Shown here one piece after another: positions 5,175 through 5,988 of a DNA stretch of 5,988 bases. The notes under the pieces were generated by a model. It was not told where the DNA came from. It made no database searches and saw only the letters and a list, made by a program, of their open reading frames with translations. Each line of letters begins with the position of its first letter. Position 1 is the stretch's first letter. The position numbers were made by a program, and so were the translations under genes. Source of the DNA: an uncultured Archangium sp. (GTDB taxonomy: Bacteria; Myxococcota; Myxococcia; Myxococcales; Myxococcaceae). The stretch covers positions 1 through 5,988 of the forward strand of contig CALNBU010000627.1 of NCBI GenBank assembly GCA_937875615.1, given 5' to 3'.

Positions 5175-5988
5175 CGCGAGCCGGAGGCGGCCTTCCCAGC
5201 GCTCCTCCAGGGCGGTGACCAGCCGCGCGTGCGCCGGCGACTTCAGCTGAGGGTCCTCGCCCACGATGGCGCGGGCCTCCGCCTGCGCCAGGGCCAGCAA
5301 CGGTTGGTCCCGCACCAGGTTGGCGACCGCGAACTCTTCGACGCCGCTCTGCCGCGTGCCGAGGAACTCGCCGGGGCCGCGGAGCTCGAGGTCCTTCTCG
5401 GCGATGACGAAGCCGTCGGTGCTCTGCTCCATCACCTGGAGCCGCTGGTGGGAGTCTTCGCTCAGCGCAGAGCCGGTGAGCAGCACGCAGTACGACTTCG
5501 CCGCGCCGCGCCCCACCCGGCCACGCAGCTGGTGCAACTGCGAGAGCCCGAAGCGCTCGGCGTGTTCGATGACCATCACCGAGGCGTTGGGCACGTCGAC
5601 GCCCACCTCCACCACCGTGGTGGACACCAGCAGGTCCACCTCGTGGGCGCGGAAGGCGCTCATCACCGCGTCCTTTTCTTCCTGCTTCATCCGGCCGTGG
5701 AGCAGCCCCACCCGCGCCTGCGGGAACAACGCCTGCAACTGCGCCGCGCCCTGCGTCGCGTCCGACAGGTCGACCTTCTCGCTCTCCTCCACCAGCGGGT
5801 AGATGACGTAGGCCTGCCGCCCCGCCGCCAGCTCGCCGCGGAGCAGCTCCCAGGCGCGGCCCTTCACCTTGTCGGTGAAGACCCGCGTCTCGATGGGCGT
5901 GCGGCCCGGCGGCAGCTCGTCGATGACCGACACGTCGAGGTCTCCGTACAGGGTCATCGCCAGGGTGCGGGGAATGGGCGTCGCCGTC
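5163..5988 (-). CDS. recG: ATP-dependent DNA helicase RecG, C-terminal part, 5' end outside window
   Basis: RecG is a superfamily 2 double-strand DNA translocase that remodels stalled replication forks and branched recombination intermediates. About 275 residues of the C-terminal helicase lobe are visible. The frame is open to the right edge, beginning TATPIPRTLAM (helicase motif III region), so the ATG at 5957 is an internal Met. Next come DELPPGRTPI, the AYVIYPLVEESEK strand, GLLHGRM, STTVVEVGVDVPNA (motif V), and QLHQLRGRVGRG with its arginine finger (motif VI). The segment GFVIAEKDLELRGPGEFLGTRQSG is the RecG-specific TRG region that couples translocation to DNA. The ending (ERWEGRLRLADVG) looks complete. 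Together these separate it from PriA, UvrB and Mfd, although Mfd shares part of the TRG region. The oxygenase operon lies 48 bases downstream on the same strand, so read-through from recG is possible. Confidence 0.95.
   Translation of the reverse strand, partial: TATPIPRTLAMTLYGDLDVSVIDELPPGRTPIETRVFTDKVKGRAWELLRGELAAGRQAYVIYPLVEESEKVDLSDATQGAAQLQALFPQARVGLLHGRMKQEEKDAVMSAFRAHEVDLLVSTTVVEVGVDVPNASVMVIEHAERFGLSQLHQLRGRVGRGAAKSYCVLLTGSALSEDSHQRLQVMEQSTDGFVIAEKDLELRGPGEFLGTRQSGVEEFAVANLVRDQPLLALAQAEARAIVGEDPQLKSPAHARLVTALEERWEGRLRLADVG

Noticed and set aside
5955..5957. ATG at 5957 as the start of a 264-residue helicase
   Set aside because: The residues before it (TATPIPRTLA) are a conserved RecG helicase motif, so the true start is outside the window.

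Overview
The window is a very GC-rich, densely coded stretch of bacterial chromosome with almost no non-coding DNA. Strong G/C bias at third codon positions, head-to-tail genes with 4-base overlaps, and the type of RecG and ureohydrolase present fit a high-GC proteobacterium-like lineage such as Myxococcota. That placement is inferred from composition and gene style only. No RNA gene, CRISPR array, insertion sequence, attachment site or origin could be seen.

Layout. (1) Bases 1-1731, plus strand: the 3' part of a medium-chain (zinc-free, quinone-oxidoreductase type) dehydrogenase gene, followed without a gap by a complete ureohydrolase (agmatinase/arginase family) gene that keeps all six metal ligands. 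(2) Bases 1736-5114, minus strand, convergent with the first pair and only 4 bases from it: a tight three-gene operon read right to left. Its genes encode a 637-residue protein made of two tandem SyrP/AsnO-like (TauD/TfdA superfamily) Fe(II)/2-oxoglutarate oxygenase domains, a 356-residue radical SAM enzyme, and a 133-residue nucleotidyltransferase-fold protein. Both junctions are ATGA stop/start overlaps. (3) Bases 5115-5162: a 48-base AT-rich gap with promoter-like hexamers. (4) Bases 5163-5988, minus strand: the C-terminal part of the recG DNA helicase gene, which runs off the right edge.

The three-gene operon is the notable element. It joins two different radical-type C-H chemistries (2OG-oxygenase and radical SAM) with a minimal nucleotidyltransferase-like protein, in a set I do not recognise as a described pathway. 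Within the oxygenase, the first domain has Asn where the second has the first iron-binding His (NNE versus HNE). The protein therefore looks like one degenerate and one intact oxygenase domain fused head to tail. The operon's product and substrate cannot be read from the sequence. No NRPS, carrier protein, precursor peptide or transporter is visible in this window.

The flanking genes (dehydrogenase, ureohydrolase, recG) look like ordinary metabolic and housekeeping genes. There is no evidence that they take part in the operon's function.
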